A stretch of DNA of 32,822 nucleotides, taken from assembly GCA_018780435.1 (NCBI GenBank), contig JADMJS010000362.1, positions 1-32,822 on the forward strand, written 5' to 3'. How positions within the stretch are numbered: the first letter of the stretch is position 1; each line of letters begins with the position of its first letter. The notes beneath the pieces were generated by a model, which was not told the DNA's origin, ran no database searches, and saw only the letters and a program-made list of their open reading frames with translations. Shown here in pieces: positions 32,769 to 32,822 of the stretch. Position numbers and translations under genes: made by a program. The DNA is from Myxococcales bacterium. Lineage in GTDB: Bacteria; Myxococcota_A; UBA9042; GCA-2863065.

Positions 32769-32822
32769 GGGCTCGGTCGTAAATAAGTGATTCTCTTTTC
32801 CTCGCGCCGCATCCCCGCCCGG

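Overview
The window is high-GC DNA (roughly two-thirds G+C by eye), densely coded on both strands, with no tRNA, rRNA, CRISPR array or mobile element that I can see. Many products are exported. There are at least six probable lipoproteins, several with Asp/Ser/Ala/Gly-rich linkers after the signal, and there are secreted multidomain enzymes, PEGA and FHA domain proteins and Cys-rich repeat proteins. This style is typical of Myxococcota and related former deltaproteobacteria. I infer that lineage from gene style only, because no marker gene is present that would settle it.

Layout. 1-162 is the tail of a membrane protein. 211-1053 (minus) is a Fes/esterase-D-like hydrolase. 1231-4843 (plus) is a compact run of an NAD-dependent epimerase, a large secreted protein of unknown function and a small lipoprotein, the last two overlapping by ATGA. 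4876-6664 (minus) pairs a TPR lipoprotein with an SRAP (YedK/HMCES) DNA-protein crosslinking protein. 6870-13157 (plus) holds two exported hydrolases: an S8 subtilisin-like lipoprotein with a BACON domain and four ~190-residue repeats, and a GH92 alpha-mannosidase-like enzyme. A short Cys-rich gene remnant follows. 13340-16396 carries hisS (minus), diverging from a PLP-dependent D-cysteine desulfhydrase/ACC deaminase-like gene that overlaps a PrsW-like intramembrane protease gene. 16419-20904 (minus) encodes a very Cys-rich surface lipoprotein and an M15 (VanY/D,D-peptidase-like) enzyme with a long Lys/Ala-rich tail.

21074-25896 (plus) is the clearest pathway: boxC, boxB and boxD of aerobic benzoyl-CoA degradation (epoxidation, ring hydrolysis, then oxidation of 3,4-dehydroadipyl-CoA semialdehyde). 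The reductase boxA, a benzoate-CoA ligase and a regulator are not in the window.

26109-32768 (plus) is a tightly packed four-gene envelope locus: a small lipoprotein, a beta-propeller-like lipoprotein, a TPR/PEGA protein with a C-terminal membrane helix, and an FHA protein that crosses the membrane and ends in TPR-like helices. I know no named system with this composition. It is the best candidate here for something undescribed, possibly linking cytoplasmic phospho-threonine signalling to the envelope.

The most unusual single protein is the Cys-rich lipoprotein at 16419-19001. It combines a collagen-like Gly-X-Asp tract, 13 CGDG-type repeats, five larger Cys modules and two domains with the exact eight-cysteine spacing of somatomedin B.
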